Shown here: one piece after another, positions 54,010 to 63,820 of the stretch
Layout of the letters: each line of letters opens with the position of its first letter
Position numbering within the stretch: the stretch's first letter is position 1
NCBI GenBank assembly: GCA_032622095.1
Contig: CP136061.1
Coordinates: 238,750,609 to 238,814,608, forward strand
Reading direction: 5' to 3'
DNA from: Siphonodentalium dalli
Lineage: Eukaryota > Mollusca > Scaphopoda > Gadilida > Siphonodentaliidae
DNA length: 64,000 bases
Notes under the pieces: model-generated
What the model saw: only the letters and a program-made list of their open reading frames with translations
The model's database searches: none
What the model was told of the DNA's origin: nothing
Made by a program: the position numbers and the translations under genes

Positions 54010-54408
54010 TTAACCCTTTACCCAACAAACCGGCCAAAACCGGCCAAATAAAGCTTCAACAGCCTAAAATATCTTCGGTCTGTCTCAATAGAACCATACA
54101 AATATGGATATCATTGGAACCGGCTCCTTGACCACATTGTGATAGTTACAGTTAGCCCTGTGCCAATGCATTCTCTTATATATGCGAGGCGACCATAGGT
54201 CGCCTCGCATATATAAGAGAATGCATTGGCCTAAAAAAAATCTTTTTTTAACACTTTTTACCATTTTTTCTTACATTCTTTAACAATTTTATAATTTTTA
54301 ATGTGTTAAGCCAATGCATTCTCTTATATATGCGAGGCGACCTATGGTCGACTCGCATATATAAGAGAATGCATTGGCACATGGCCCTTCTGTTGGGTAA
54401 AGGGTTAA
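54010..54408 (+). mobile_element. PalA15, full-length with a symmetric core 1
   Basis: TTAA at 54010-54013 and 54405-54408. Core 1 reads GCGAGGCGACCATAGGTCGC, a perfect palindrome; the usual mismatch (GAGTCGACC) has been lost. GTTAGCCC lacks AT, as in PalA9. Confidence 0.94.
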
Positions 54409-54521
54409 TTCTTGCAAAAGCTTGTAATATACTGAAATATAGGTCGATATTGTTTTATGTAATTGAACAAAGGTGTGCTTTATATAGACTTTTCCTCATA
54501 ATTTAGTGAAGACATTTTCAG

Positions 54522-54777
54522 TTAACCATTTCATGATGGGAGCCACACTGGTGCAGCATTAAAGATCCTGTGCCAATGCATTCTCTTTTATATGGGAGTG
54601 TTTCATATATAAGAGAATGCACTGGCTTACAAGGTCAAGGAAAATATTGTTAGGGCAATGTATTTTCTTATATATGTGAGGCTCTCTGTACTATGGAAGC
54701 CTCGCATATAAGAGGATGCATATGGCACATCAGGGTTATTCGAAGATTTCAGGAAGCTCCAATCATGGAGGGGTTAA
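54522..54777 (+). mobile_element. PalC7, degraded
   Basis: TTAACCATTTCATGATGGGA to AATCATGGAGGGGTTAA. Core 1 is shortened (TTTTATATGGGAGTGTTTCA). Core 2 has a CTGTACTATGG tip and deletions. Confidence 0.82.
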
Positions 54778-54834
54778 AATTAACATCGCCAAGGACGTTG
54801 TTGAAGTTCACGTTGACAGTTTGCATTGTTCAAT

Positions 54835-55774
54835 TTAAAGATGGATTATCTCTTTAACTAACAAATTTGAAATAGTTGCGTGGGTATAAAATAATAATAA
54901 TGGATTGACGATCCCTGTCCGGAAATGCTTCTATCAATTAATATTGATTTTTTTCGAATATTTTATTATGAAATGAGATTATTTATTGTGACACTTTATT
55001 GGTCTATTTTTTGAACAGACCATTCGGGTGATACCTTATATCGATAGAGATTAGGCTGTTCCTATAGCTACGTACCGAACGTCAAGTGTCCCAGATTGAT
55101 TGATTGTTTTGTTTTGTTCCATAGTTATAAGAGATAATGAGTCTAACTAACGTTTAGTTTTGACAAAATTAGACAATAAAATTTCGGGTCTCTGTTAACC
55201 CTTTACCCAACAAACCGGCCAAAACCGGCCAAATAAAGCTTCAACAGCCTAAAATATCTTCGGTCTGTCTCAATAGAACCATACAAATATGGATATCATT
55301 GGAACCGGCTCCTTGACCACATTGTGATAGTTACAGTTATGCCCTGTGCCAATGCATTCTCTTATATATGCGAGTCGACCATAGGTCGCCTCGCATATAT
55401 AAGAGAATGCATTGGCCTAAAAAAAATCTTTTTTTAACACTTTTTACCATTTTTTCTTACATTCTTTAACAATTTTATAATTTTTAATGTGTTAATCCAA
55501 TGCATTCTCTTATATATGCGAGGCGACCTATGGTCGACTCGCATATATAAGAGAATGCATTGGCACAGGGCCGTTCTGTTGGGTAAAGGGTTAACAGTAA
55601 CCACTATTGTTCGTTAGCTAAACAACCACACCTTTTTAAACCAGAAATATTCGAAATAAAATCCATATTAATTGATAGAAGCATTTCCGGACAGGAGTCT
55701 TCGATTCATATCTGATATTTTTATACCACGGTAACTATATAATATATGTTTACAAAGAGATAATCCACCTTTAA
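54835..55774. mobile_element. D2, interrupted by PalA16
   Basis: It opens TTAAAGATGGATTATCTCTT and closes AAGAGATAATCCACCTTTAA. It is in opposite orientation to D1. PalA16 lies at CTGTTAACAG, which is uninterrupted in D1 (about 24344-24353). Net length about 540 bp, with long inverted arms. Confidence 0.86.
55195..55594 (+). mobile_element. PalA16, full-length, nested in D2
   Basis: TTAA at 55195-55198 and 55591-55594. Both cores intact; the junction before core 2 is TTAATCCAATGC rather than TTAAGCCAATGC. Confidence 0.95.
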
Positions 55775-56028
55775 GGACAATACAAAATGTTTTATTGAAA
55801 GTTTTAATCTTCTGTATTTTGCTGTATTTCGCAAAAATAAATGAATATGTGTGTAAATAAAAAATAATATTATTTGATAGACTTACCCTATAGAAAGAGT
55901 TTGGAGCCTTGAATACATCTTTGATCTTTGTACATGTAATTATGCTTTAATATGTAACACTGATGCAATAGCCTGCATCAGAAGAGGTGGGGTAGCAGGG
56001 GGTTGACAATGGGATGGCACTGGTAACA

Positions 56029-56235
56029 TACAGTACTGCCCTAAATAATCGACTCCTTAACTACAGCAGAATTATGGGTAACTTTTCAGGAAATATGGCT
56101 TGTTGCCATTCATCGGAAAGCTCTCAGTGAGAGCTTTCCAATGAATGGCAAGAAGCCATATTTCTGACTAAATCCAGAAAAGTTACCCATAATTCTGCTG
56201 TGGTTAAGGAGTTGATTATTTAGGGCAGTACTATA
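56029..56235. mobile_element. Mar-B16, nearly full-length
   Basis: TACAGTACTGCCCTAAATAA and TTATTTAGGGCAGTACTATA carry the same compensating change (CAGTACTG for CAGTAATG) in both ends. The left arm lacks ATTTAGTCGG. Confidence 0.88.
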
Positions 56236-56449
56236 TGTTATTTAATTGTTCTGAAATCAGGTCAAAGATAAGCATTATAGGGCAATGTACAGAAATGTAA
56301 TGTAATCTAGTAAACGTCATGGAAGATTCATATAACTGCTCCAATTTTCACAATAATAGGATTATTTGTGAATCCTCAATCATTAAGTTGCTCTTTAGAT
56401 ATGGTATATGTCCCCTTGCCATCTAACCTTTTTGTACCTATTGGCCCTC

Positions 56450-56673
56450 ATGTCTTTCTTTACTAAATGGATTCGCCCATTCAGCTATAAAAATATACAT
56501 TGGAATGTTTTCATTTGAAAGGGTGTTCAGGAAATATAATAAGCAAAAACAGACTATTCTAATTCATTGGTGGGAAATGTTCAGATAATAACTTGTCGTT
56601 TGTTGATTTTATTTTCTAAACATTTCCTAAGAGAACTACTTGTCAATGAGTAGTTTGGTAAAGAAAGGGTAAA
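56450..56673 (+). mobile_element. E4, TTAA-type MITE, degraded ends
   Basis: TCTTTCTTTACTAAATGGAT, GCTATAAAAATATACATTGG, GAAAGGGTGTTCAGGAAATA, ATTGGTGGGAAATGTTCAGA and TTTGGTAAAGAAAGGGTAA. Targets are no longer clear TTAA. Confidence 0.72.
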
Positions 56674-56721
56674 TTGTTTATTTTATAATAAAAACAGCTC
56701 ATGTCAGTCCACTCATGCCAA

Positions 56722-56858
56722 TACAGTAATGCCTTAAATAATCGACTCCTTAACCACAGCAGAATTATGGGTAACTTTTCAGGATTTAGTCGGAAATATG
56801 GCTTGTTGCCATTCATCGGAAAGCTATCACTGAGTCGATTATTTAGGGCATTACTGTA
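56722..56858. mobile_element. Mar-B17, most of right arm deleted
   Basis: Both termini remain (TACAGTAATGCCTTAAATAA and GGGCATTACTGTA). After GAAAGCTATCACTGA it jumps straight to GTCGATTATTTAG. Confidence 0.86.
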
Positions 56859-57106
56859 CTTTAGTGATCTTATTTGCAATTGTTTAAATTGGGGAGATGC
56901 TAACTAATTTAAAAATTGTAAAAATATGAGGAATGTCTTCAAGTGTAGCTTAGAGATTCTAAAGGTAATAAGAGTATGTGGATACTAACAAATTATTAGG
57001 CAATTTGTAAAACCATTGTCATTGAGAAGCCTACCAGGCATTAATATGGTCGAATTGATACGACTTGGTTGTACATAAAAATACAATAAATATGATCAAA
57101 GCACAC

Positions 57107-57200
57107 AACAAGCCATATTTCCGACTATTATATAAATTCCTGAAAAGTTACCCATAATTCTGCTGTGGTTAAGGAGTCGATTATTTAGGGCATCACTGTA
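57107..57200 (-). mobile_element. Mar-B18, single arm
   Basis: ACAAGCCATATTTCCGACTA, a short TTATATAAAT insertion, then AAGTTACCCATAATTCTGCT to GGGCATCACTGTA. Confidence 0.74.
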
Positions 57201-57627
57201 GGTGCCCACTATGTTTGGCTGATATATTATGCACATAATTATCTGATCATAGGGGCCATAGGGCATGACCTCTTTTATCTATTGGTGATTATGGTCAGGT
57301 CTCAATTGGACGGTCACTGTCCAGCTAGCAATTGCATCGCTATTTTTATTATTAAAGTCACTCACACATGAAATATAGTCTCTATATCCATTAAAGTGTC
57401 ATGAGTATTCTAATTAACCCTTTTACCCACCCCCCCCCCCCCCCCCCCCCCCTCCCCCCCAGTTGTCTGCCCAAAATATTCTAATATTCAACCTGAGGCC
57501 ATGTATTGTCAATTAATTATCCAAATTTCCCCAAAAGCACATGCGCATGATATTGAATATCATTTTTATTTCTGAGTCACACACATACCAACTGAGCATT
57601 CCACCTCTGCATTGGCTAGCTCTGGGT
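57201..57627. other. unique stretch with C homopolymer
   Basis: An almost pure C run is at 57429-57460. No gene recognised. Confidence 0.45.
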
Positions 57628-58026
57628 TTAACCCTTTACCCAACAAACCGGCCAAAACCGGCCAAATAAAGCTTCAACAGCCTAAAATATCTTCGGTCTG
57701 CCTCAATAGAACCATACAAATATGGATATCATTGGAACCGGCTCATTGACCACATTGTGATGGTTACAGTTATGCCATGTGCCAATGCATTCTCTTATAT
57801 ATGCGAGTCGACCATAGGTCGCCTCGCATATATAAGAGAATGCATTGGCCTAAAAAAATCTTTTTTTAACACTTTTTACAATTTTTTCTTACATTCTTTA
57901 ACAATTTTATAATTTTTAATGTGTTAAGCCAATGCATTCTCTTATATATGCGAGGCGACCTATGGTCGACTCGCATATATAAGAGAATGCATTGGCACAG
58001 GGCCCTTCTGTTGGGTAAAGGGTTAA
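57628..58026 (+). mobile_element. PalA18, full-length, inserted at the start of M2
   Basis: TTAA at 57628-57631 and 58023-58026; the right TTAA is also the first four bases of M2 (TTAAAGGCCCACC). Variants: GGTCTGCCTC and TGCCATGTGCC. Both cores perfect. Confidence 0.94.
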
Positions 58027-58156
58027 AGGCCCACCGCTTAATTTTCAAATCCCAAGATCACATTATATACAACATATTCTATATTATATACCATTTGAAA
58101 GAGGAAGCTCGAAAACATTGTATTATCAACATATCTGGTTGATCAAACCAACCAAC
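58023..58156. mobile_element. M2, truncated M element
   Basis: TTAAAGGCCCACCGCTTAAT, TTTTCAAATCCCAAGATCAC, ACCATTTGAAAGAGGAAGCT and CATTGTATTATCAACATATC match M1. Similarity ends before a C-rich run (58157-58197). Confidence 0.72.
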
Positions 58157-58303
58157 CACCCCCCCACTCCCCCACCCCCCCCCCCCCCCCCCCCCCACAG
58201 AAGATTCTATGATATGACCCAGTAGTTACCATATACTCACAACTTTAAGGTCAAGATCGTTCCATTCAATGAAATAATGTACAGTTTGAAGCTATTATCT
58301 GAC
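58157..58303. repeat. C-rich homopolymer tract and flank
   Basis: CCCCCCCACTCCCCCACC followed by a long C run to about 58196, then unique sequence. Confidence 0.85.
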
Positions 58304-58640
58304 TTTACCTCTTCGCTGCTAAATGACGTTATGACGTCGTGTGCTGAGCTGTTGACGTTATTGGCATTTTCCAATGGGAAAATATAGCGTGAATGTCAAA
58401 AGAACCATAAAAGTGACTCAGCTGAAAGGCTATTATTGTTCACAATCGTGGAACATCATACACTGTTTGAAACGTCGAGATACAGTTATTCCGATGCACT
58501 AATATCGGAGTTCCAGTTATGTATAATGGCCTACTTCTTGTGTGCTGAAGTAGGTCCGTAGTACCTACGGACCATATAGCACACAACGTGCACTTTTACG
58601 TCCGTAATAGATACGGACGTCATAGCAGCGAAGAGGTTAA
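58304..58640. mobile_element. I, 337-bp TTAA-type element
   Basis: TTTACCTCTTCGCTGCTAAA at the left and TAGCAGCGAAGAGGTTAA at the right are inverted repeats; the right target is TTAA and the left has one change. Inside are nested palindromes GGTCCGTAGTACCTACGGACC and ACGTCCGTAATAGATACGGACGT plus several TGACGT motifs. Single copy here; noncoding. Confidence 0.78.
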
Positions 58641-59656
58641 GACATGGCCGAGTCCATTTGTTTGATGCGTCACCTCTTATCAGAATGGGTTAACCCGAAA
58701 TTGGGTCAAGACACCTGAGTTGTACCATGTGTTCGACCCTATCCACTCAGGCAGCACACCATTGCGTTTCCGACCGTTGAATGAACACGACGTACTGACA
58801 CTGAGTTCCTTTTGCCCTTACATTTCGGCATTTGTATTAAATTAATTATGCGGCATATTTCGGATTTTGCGGAGAATTATACATCGAATGGCAGATTGGT
58901 GCGAGCAGTTTGCAAAATCAGATATTTGGCGATCTTGTAGTTTGAGATCGCGGGTAATACATGTAAATTACTACATATATTTTACTTTTTATTGTGAGTG
59001 GTGCTACAACATGCCACCCGGGAACGGAATCAGATTCGAGAAATTTTAACAGTTGCAAATTCAATGCCTATTCATGAAACAACATGCATGGAATTTGAAG
59101 TTGTATCCCCCCCCCCCATTTCACCCCAACCCGAGTGACGAGGCTATATATAGGCAGACTTTCATTTTTAGGAAATGTAGGCGCGCATAGTCCCGCTCGC
59201 TGGGTTTTCGCCAGGCGCCCGGTTTCTATCAAGATAAAATAAACAGCGGAAATACATTCATAAATTGAATTAGTTTACTCACGATCGATGTCCAATGAAT
59301 CACTTTGATGGTTTAACACTGCTTAATCCACTATCAATAAGCACAAGTGAATGTTACACACTATGTTTTTATATTGTACATGCTCCTACATTAATTGTAA
59401 TTCATAATTATTAATAAGGAATCAATTTAATACTCTGATTCCATGGTGACAAAATAAATGTCAACATCTCCCGGCCACGTGGTCTCTCTTTGATTTTCCA
59501 GGAATTTATGTGACGTCATAAGCCATACATAGAAATCGTTCAAATGTATTTTTAGCTTCGAGTCATTCAGTCTCAGATAGATAGTGCATTCGACACGTCA
59601 CACCGTGTGACCTCAAATAACTTAAACTGCCAATCATCATGGCACGAGGTACTCAC
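58641..59656. other. unique stretch, no complete exon found
   Basis: More CpG than the rest of the window. A 60-codon frame at 58867-59049 has no domain I recognise. If the minus-strand start at 59657-59701 is real, this stretch is intron and possibly later exon, but I could not place an acceptor with confidence. Confidence 0.35.
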
Positions 59657-59701
59657 CTTTTGATGTATGCCGACAATGAATGTTGGTTTCGGAGAATTCA
59701 T
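59657..59701 (-). CDS. candidate first coding exon, minus strand, unknown product
   Basis: Reading leftwards, ATG at 59701-59699 opens 15 codons (MNSPKPTFIVGIHQK) and stops exactly at a consensus donor, AAG/GTGAGT (donor GT at 59656-59655), in phase 0. A TATATAAAG element sits about 40 bp upstream. This is the layout of a TATA promoter with a very short 5' leader and first exon. The peptide is too short to identify, and the start context (TCAAATGA) is not strong. It could equally be chance, because a donor and a TATA box are short motifs. No downstream exon was located. Not derived from any repeat in the window. Confidence 0.28.
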
Positions 59702-59740
59702 TTGATATTTTGCTACAACAATTGAACATTCAAGCTGTTT

Positions 59741-59749
59741 CTTTATATA
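59741..59749 (-). promoter_or_regulatory. candidate TATA box, minus strand
   Basis: TATATAAAG on the minus strand, in a CpG-containing unique region with GCGATCGCTCG upstream (about 59822-59840). Initiation about 25-30 bp downstream would fall near 59715, just before the candidate exon. Confidence 0.3.
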
Positions 59750-59849
59750 CTTCGCTCTCTGTATTTGGCCTAGGTGTGCAATCGATCGCTCGCTGGTTTT
59801 GAATTTTAGCCGCGCGATGGTGCGCAAGAGCGATCGCTCGTCTCAAAAA

Positions 59850-60424
59850 TGAAAGTTTGCATAGGTCTATATCACCTGTCCTGTTCTAGCAATCAATAAG
59901 AGAGATATTATACTTGAAAACAGTTGTCTATAGACAGCTACGTGCATACATTATCATACATGCACGTCATATAAAATGAAATCGTCCGCAGCAAAATAAC
60001 CGCTCATTAAATTGGATACTGAGCGTCCAATAATAAAATAATGAATCGTTGTTTGAAAAATAATGTACGATCTCGACAATAACCATCCATTATCCTATAA
60101 ACTTGACTGAACAAAGGAGTGACGTCATAGCCATGTTTTAACAGCCAATACGCTCCACTGGTACCCAAAATAAAATGTTACCCCACCGCCAATAATACAT
60201 ATAGGTTATCACCACCATGTGGGTTTCCTAGATCTGTATTCAAGTCAGGTACCTGAGAAATTAATTTTCTATTGCCTAATTGTGTCATCACTTGGTAGCC
60301 ACCATCCTGGATGACTATAGACATGAAATAAAATTAATATTTCCTACAAACTGGTATCAGGTATCCTCCATCATGGTGCACACAGTAGTCAGGTCACATA
60401 CTAGTAGGCCAAATGAGGAATACG
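59850..60424. other. unique stretch, no gene seen
   Basis: No recognisable gene or repeat; would lie upstream of the candidate minus-strand start. Confidence 0.4.
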
Positions 60425-60527
60425 TACAGTAACGCCGAGAGCTTTCCGATATTTCCGACTAAATCCTGAAAAGTTACCCATCAATTCTGCTTTGGTTAAG
60501 AGGTCGATTACTTAGGACATTACTGTA
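60425..60527 (-). mobile_element. Mar-B19, left arm deleted
   Basis: The terminus TACAGTAACGCC joins directly to GAGAGCTTTCCGAT. The right arm runs to GGACATTACTGTA. Confidence 0.8.
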
Positions 60528-60542
60528 CTACAGTATTAAATG

Positions 60543-60629
60543 CAACAAGCCATATTTCCAACTAAATCCTGAAAAATTACCCATAATTCAGCTGTGGTTA
60601 AGAAGTCGATTATTTAGGGCATTACTGTA
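60543..60629 (-). mobile_element. Mar-B20, single arm
   Basis: CAACAAGCCATATTTCCAAC to TTATTTAGGGCATTACTGTA. It starts 16 bp after Mar-B19. Confidence 0.76.
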
Positions 60630-60712
60630 CCATTTCATGGATGACAGTTCTTTTGTTGTGTTTCCATTTCTGAAAGTAAAAAACTGCAGCATAAACAGAA
60701 CAGTTGACTTTA

Positions 60713-61111
60713 TTAACCCTTTACCCAACAGAAGGGCCCTGTGCCAATGCATTCTCTTATATATGCGAGTCGACCATAGGTCGCCTCGCATATATAAGAG
60801 AATGCATTGGCTTAACACATTAAAAATTATAAAATTGTTAAAGAATGTAAGAAAAAATGGTAAAAAGTGTTAAAAAAAGATTTTTTTAGGCCAATGCATT
60901 CTCTTATATATGCGAGGCGACCTATGGTCGACTCGCATATATAAGAGAATGCATTGGCACAGGGCATAACTGTAACTATCACAATGTGGTCAAGGGGCCG
61001 GTTCCAATGATATCCATATTTGTATGGTTCTATTGAGACAGACCGAAGATAATTTAGGCTGTTGCAGCTTTATTTGGCCGTTTTTGGCCGGTTTGTTGGG
61101 TAAAGGGTTAA
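60713..61111 (-). mobile_element. PalA17, full-length, abutting E5
   Basis: TTAA at 60713-60716 and 61108-61111; the right TTAA is the left target of E5. Variants: AAGGGGCCGG, GATAATTTAGG and TGCAGC. Both cores perfect. Confidence 0.93.
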
Positions 61112-61352
61112 ACCCTTTCTATACTAAATGGATTCTCCCACTAGGTCATAAAAGTATCCATTGAAATGGTCTATTATTGATCTGGAGGGATTTTCAGGAA
61201 ATATGAGCAGATGACAGTGCAGAAGGCATGCTATTTATTGGTGGGAAATGTTCAGATAATAAGTTCAGCAAATGACCTGAACTTATTATCTGAACATTTC
61301 CTATGGGATAACTACGCATCAATAAGTATTCAATATAGAAAGCTACCGTTAA
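61108..61352 (+). mobile_element. E5, TTAA MITE between PalA17 and PalC8
   Basis: TTAAACCCTTTCTATACTAA to AGAAAGCTACCGTTAA; the right TTAA is shared with PalC8. It includes the hairpin TGTTCAGATAATAAGTTCAG...CTGAACTTATTATCTGAACA. Confidence 0.82.
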
Positions 61353-61840
61353 CCCTTTTGAGATGGGAGCTGCGCTGGTGCATATGCAAGTCTCACATAG
61401 TCTATTATGTCGATGAGTTCAGGACCAGGATGATGAACCAACTATATCCATGCTGGACGTCCCAGACAAACCCAATCGACCCAGTAAAGAATCCAATCAA
61501 CTAATCATGACTTCCAAATTCAAATCAAATTCAATTCAAATCAAATCAATTATTTTATCACAAACCCTAATCATGAAGAGAAATTATCGCCAGTCGTTGC
61601 CAAAATAAATTAGTCATAATCATCAGCCTGTTGATGGTGGACTGTAATCGGAAGAAGAAGTAGGGAGCCTCGCATATATATAATAAGAGAATACAATGGC
61701 CTAACAATATTTACCTTGACCGCCAGTGTATTTTTTTTAATATGTGAGGCTCCCTGTGGTCGACTCGCATATATAAGTGAATGCACTGGCACAGGATCAT
61801 TATTGCTGCACCAGCGCATCTCCCGTCATGAAAGGGTTAA
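61349..61840 (-). mobile_element. PalC8, with foreign centre
   Basis: Outer parts match PalC: TTAACCCTTTTGAGATGGGA on the left, GCGCATCTCCCGTCATGAAA plus GGGTTAA on the right, and cores on the right half. The centre (about 61405-61660) has no PalC similarity; it contains AATTCAAATCAAATTCAATT low-complexity sequence. It looks like a PalC whose left core was replaced. Confidence 0.75.
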
Positions 61841-62800
61841 GACGGCGAGTAGACAGCCTATGAATATACCATCTTGATGTACCACTAGATAGTGTATTCG
61901 CTGTCGGAAAGGATCCTTACAGCATCTTATGTATATTTCTGGTCCAATGATCACCAATTGCCCCACAATTGTCTTGCATATTGTTGTTAGAGGTTGGGGT
62001 TTTATTACGCTGCCGTTTGGTGGTTCATTCAACCTGTACTTTTAAACTTAACCTTTAAAAGTTAACAGTCACTTGTTGCAAAACAGTTGAGCTCAAATGA
62101 CTGGTGTGTGATTTTTAACCTGAGTTCGAGGGATATACTATATGGCCTGTCCAATGTTGTATGTCAGCTATGCACATCCAGCCAGTTGGATTATCAATGC
62201 AATATACTAGTTGTAAATGGATCATTGAGTTTTATATTACATGACTGACAGGCGGATATTTACGTAAGTCATCTCCTCGAAGATTTCACTGGAAGTTAGT
62301 GGGTGATTTAAGTACTTGACTGACAAGGATAATTTTAACAATAGATCGAGTCCTGGAAGATATTTCTGGATGTTGAGTGAGTGTCACAGTATTCGCGAGG
62401 AATAACTTGGAATACTGTTCAGTCGTGGCATGCTTCCCGGACCTGTTCACTCAAAAACTGATTATCATATACTGGGTACTTTTGCAGGTGCATGATTTTT
62501 AAGACCTGTGCCTTGGTGATTAATAGTATGTAACTGACTGTTAAAATCATATAACCACTTGTTGTAATGGCACGGATATACCCAGATATATACTGAACAA
62601 GGCTGAACAAGGACGCTAGAAAAGGTTTAAAATTGTGCTCTATATTAGTTATAGCAATATCAAAGACGGACTAGATCCACCGTGCCAGCTTAGCTTTTTA
62701 TGGAGTCTGTGGTTTTGCTTGATAAAAGAAACCTCTATTTATCGAACATTTAGCTGCTGTTTGATGCTTTCACAGTTAATAGACGTTATACTGCCTTTTT
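61841..62800. other. unique stretch, repeat-free
   Basis: One of the few stretches with no MITE. A 68-codon minus-strand frame at 61826-62032 lacks domain evidence. It probably represents upstream sequence of the candidate gene at 63058. Confidence 0.4.
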
Positions 62801-62807
62801 TATAAAG
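62801..62807 (+). promoter_or_regulatory. candidate TATA box, plus strand
   Basis: TATAAAG preceded by a T run, 257 bp upstream of the candidate ATG at 63058. Initiation would be expected near 62830. The sequence between is repeat-free and could be a 5' leader of about 230 nt, though it contains upstream ATGs. Confidence 0.25.
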
Positions 62808-63057
62808 AATCTTTTGGTGGACATTTTGATCCTGAGAGTTTGTGGAAAAAAGACTGTTCATCAAGTTGTTTGTCCTGGAAAGTTAAGCATCGTTTGAATA
62901 TTTTTCTCGGATCTCACATCGTAATTTGCATGTATTCAGAAATAAGAAATTCCTTTCATAATGCACATTCCTGGCTAGGAGGACAGATTTTATGGATATT
63001 TATTCAGCTAAAAAATGTACTGGAATACACAAAAATAGCTAAAGTTATCGGAACTTG

Positions 63058-63399
63058 ATGCAAATTATCGTAATGGATGTTTACAGAGGAAGTCCGCCAC
63101 TCCAGAGAATTCTGGGTCTTGAGCGATTTCTTGGGACACCAATTGCTGCTCAACTTCCTGATTATTATGTCGGAGTTGCTAAACATCCCGACCTCTATAA
63201 CGGAGGAGGTTCACGACCAGTTGGTATTCTTGCAGAAAGCCATAACTTTGAGAAGGACCACCAGTATAACCTTTATTTCGGTAACACTGGGTGCGAGGAG
63301 GTCGGCACTCAATTTGACATTGAGGATGTTATTTGTGATCAGGCAGAAAGTGTCGACACGGATGACACAGGTATAAACAGCATTGGGGATATGAACGAG
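63058..63399 (+). CDS. candidate first coding exon, 114 codons, unknown product
   Basis: An open frame from ATG 63058 runs 114 codons to GAACGAG, followed at once by the donor GTAAGA (63400-63405), in phase 0. The internal ATG at 63073 (GTAATGG) has the better start context, so residue 6 may be the true start. Codon use is balanced and the peptide looks globular: residues 9-40 are mixed hydrophobic (LQRILGLERFLGTP near 15-28), GGGSRP lies at 49-54, and an acidic stretch (FDIEDV, AESVDTDD) lies at 86-103. There are three cysteines at most, no signal peptide and no membrane segment. I do not recognise the family. It is repeat-free, unlike other frames of this size here. A MITE (Mar-B21) follows about 60 bp into the putative intron. 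Alternative: a chance frame. Confidence 0.5.
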
Positions 63400-63462
63400 G
63401 TAAGAATGTTTCTATTTGGAACTTAAATTTCAACAGAAAGCTATAAAATACATACAGTATAG

Positions 63463-63610
63463 TGCCCTAAATAATCGACTCCTTAACCACAGCAGAATTA
63501 TCGGTAATTATGTGAGCTTTCCGATGAATGGCAACAAGCCATATTTCCGACTAAATCCTGAAAAGTTACCCATAATTCTGCTGTGGTTAAGGAGTCGATT
63601 ATTTAGGGAT
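63463..63610. mobile_element. Mar-B21, internally deleted, in putative intron
   Basis: TACAGTATAGTGCCCTAAAT at the left (with an inserted TA) and AGTCGATTATTTAGGGATTA at the right, where CATTACTG is lost. The left arm ends at AATTATCGGTAATT and jumps to GTGAGCTTTCCGATGAATGG. Confidence 0.82.
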
Positions 63611-63820
63611 TATTATTACCTACTAGTTTTCTCTCTTGGTCATGCATTGATAGGCTGAATGCTCCCAGAAGTTAAGTTATGCCCTATTGAAATACATGTA
63701 TATGTGTACTAGCTGAAACAGGCTGGCCTTTATTCAGTGCGCTTTGCCCAAATTTTGATGTTAGACGGAGCCATTATTCTGCGGCGGCTGCTTTGTGTGC
63801 TTCACGCACATTTTAATCAT

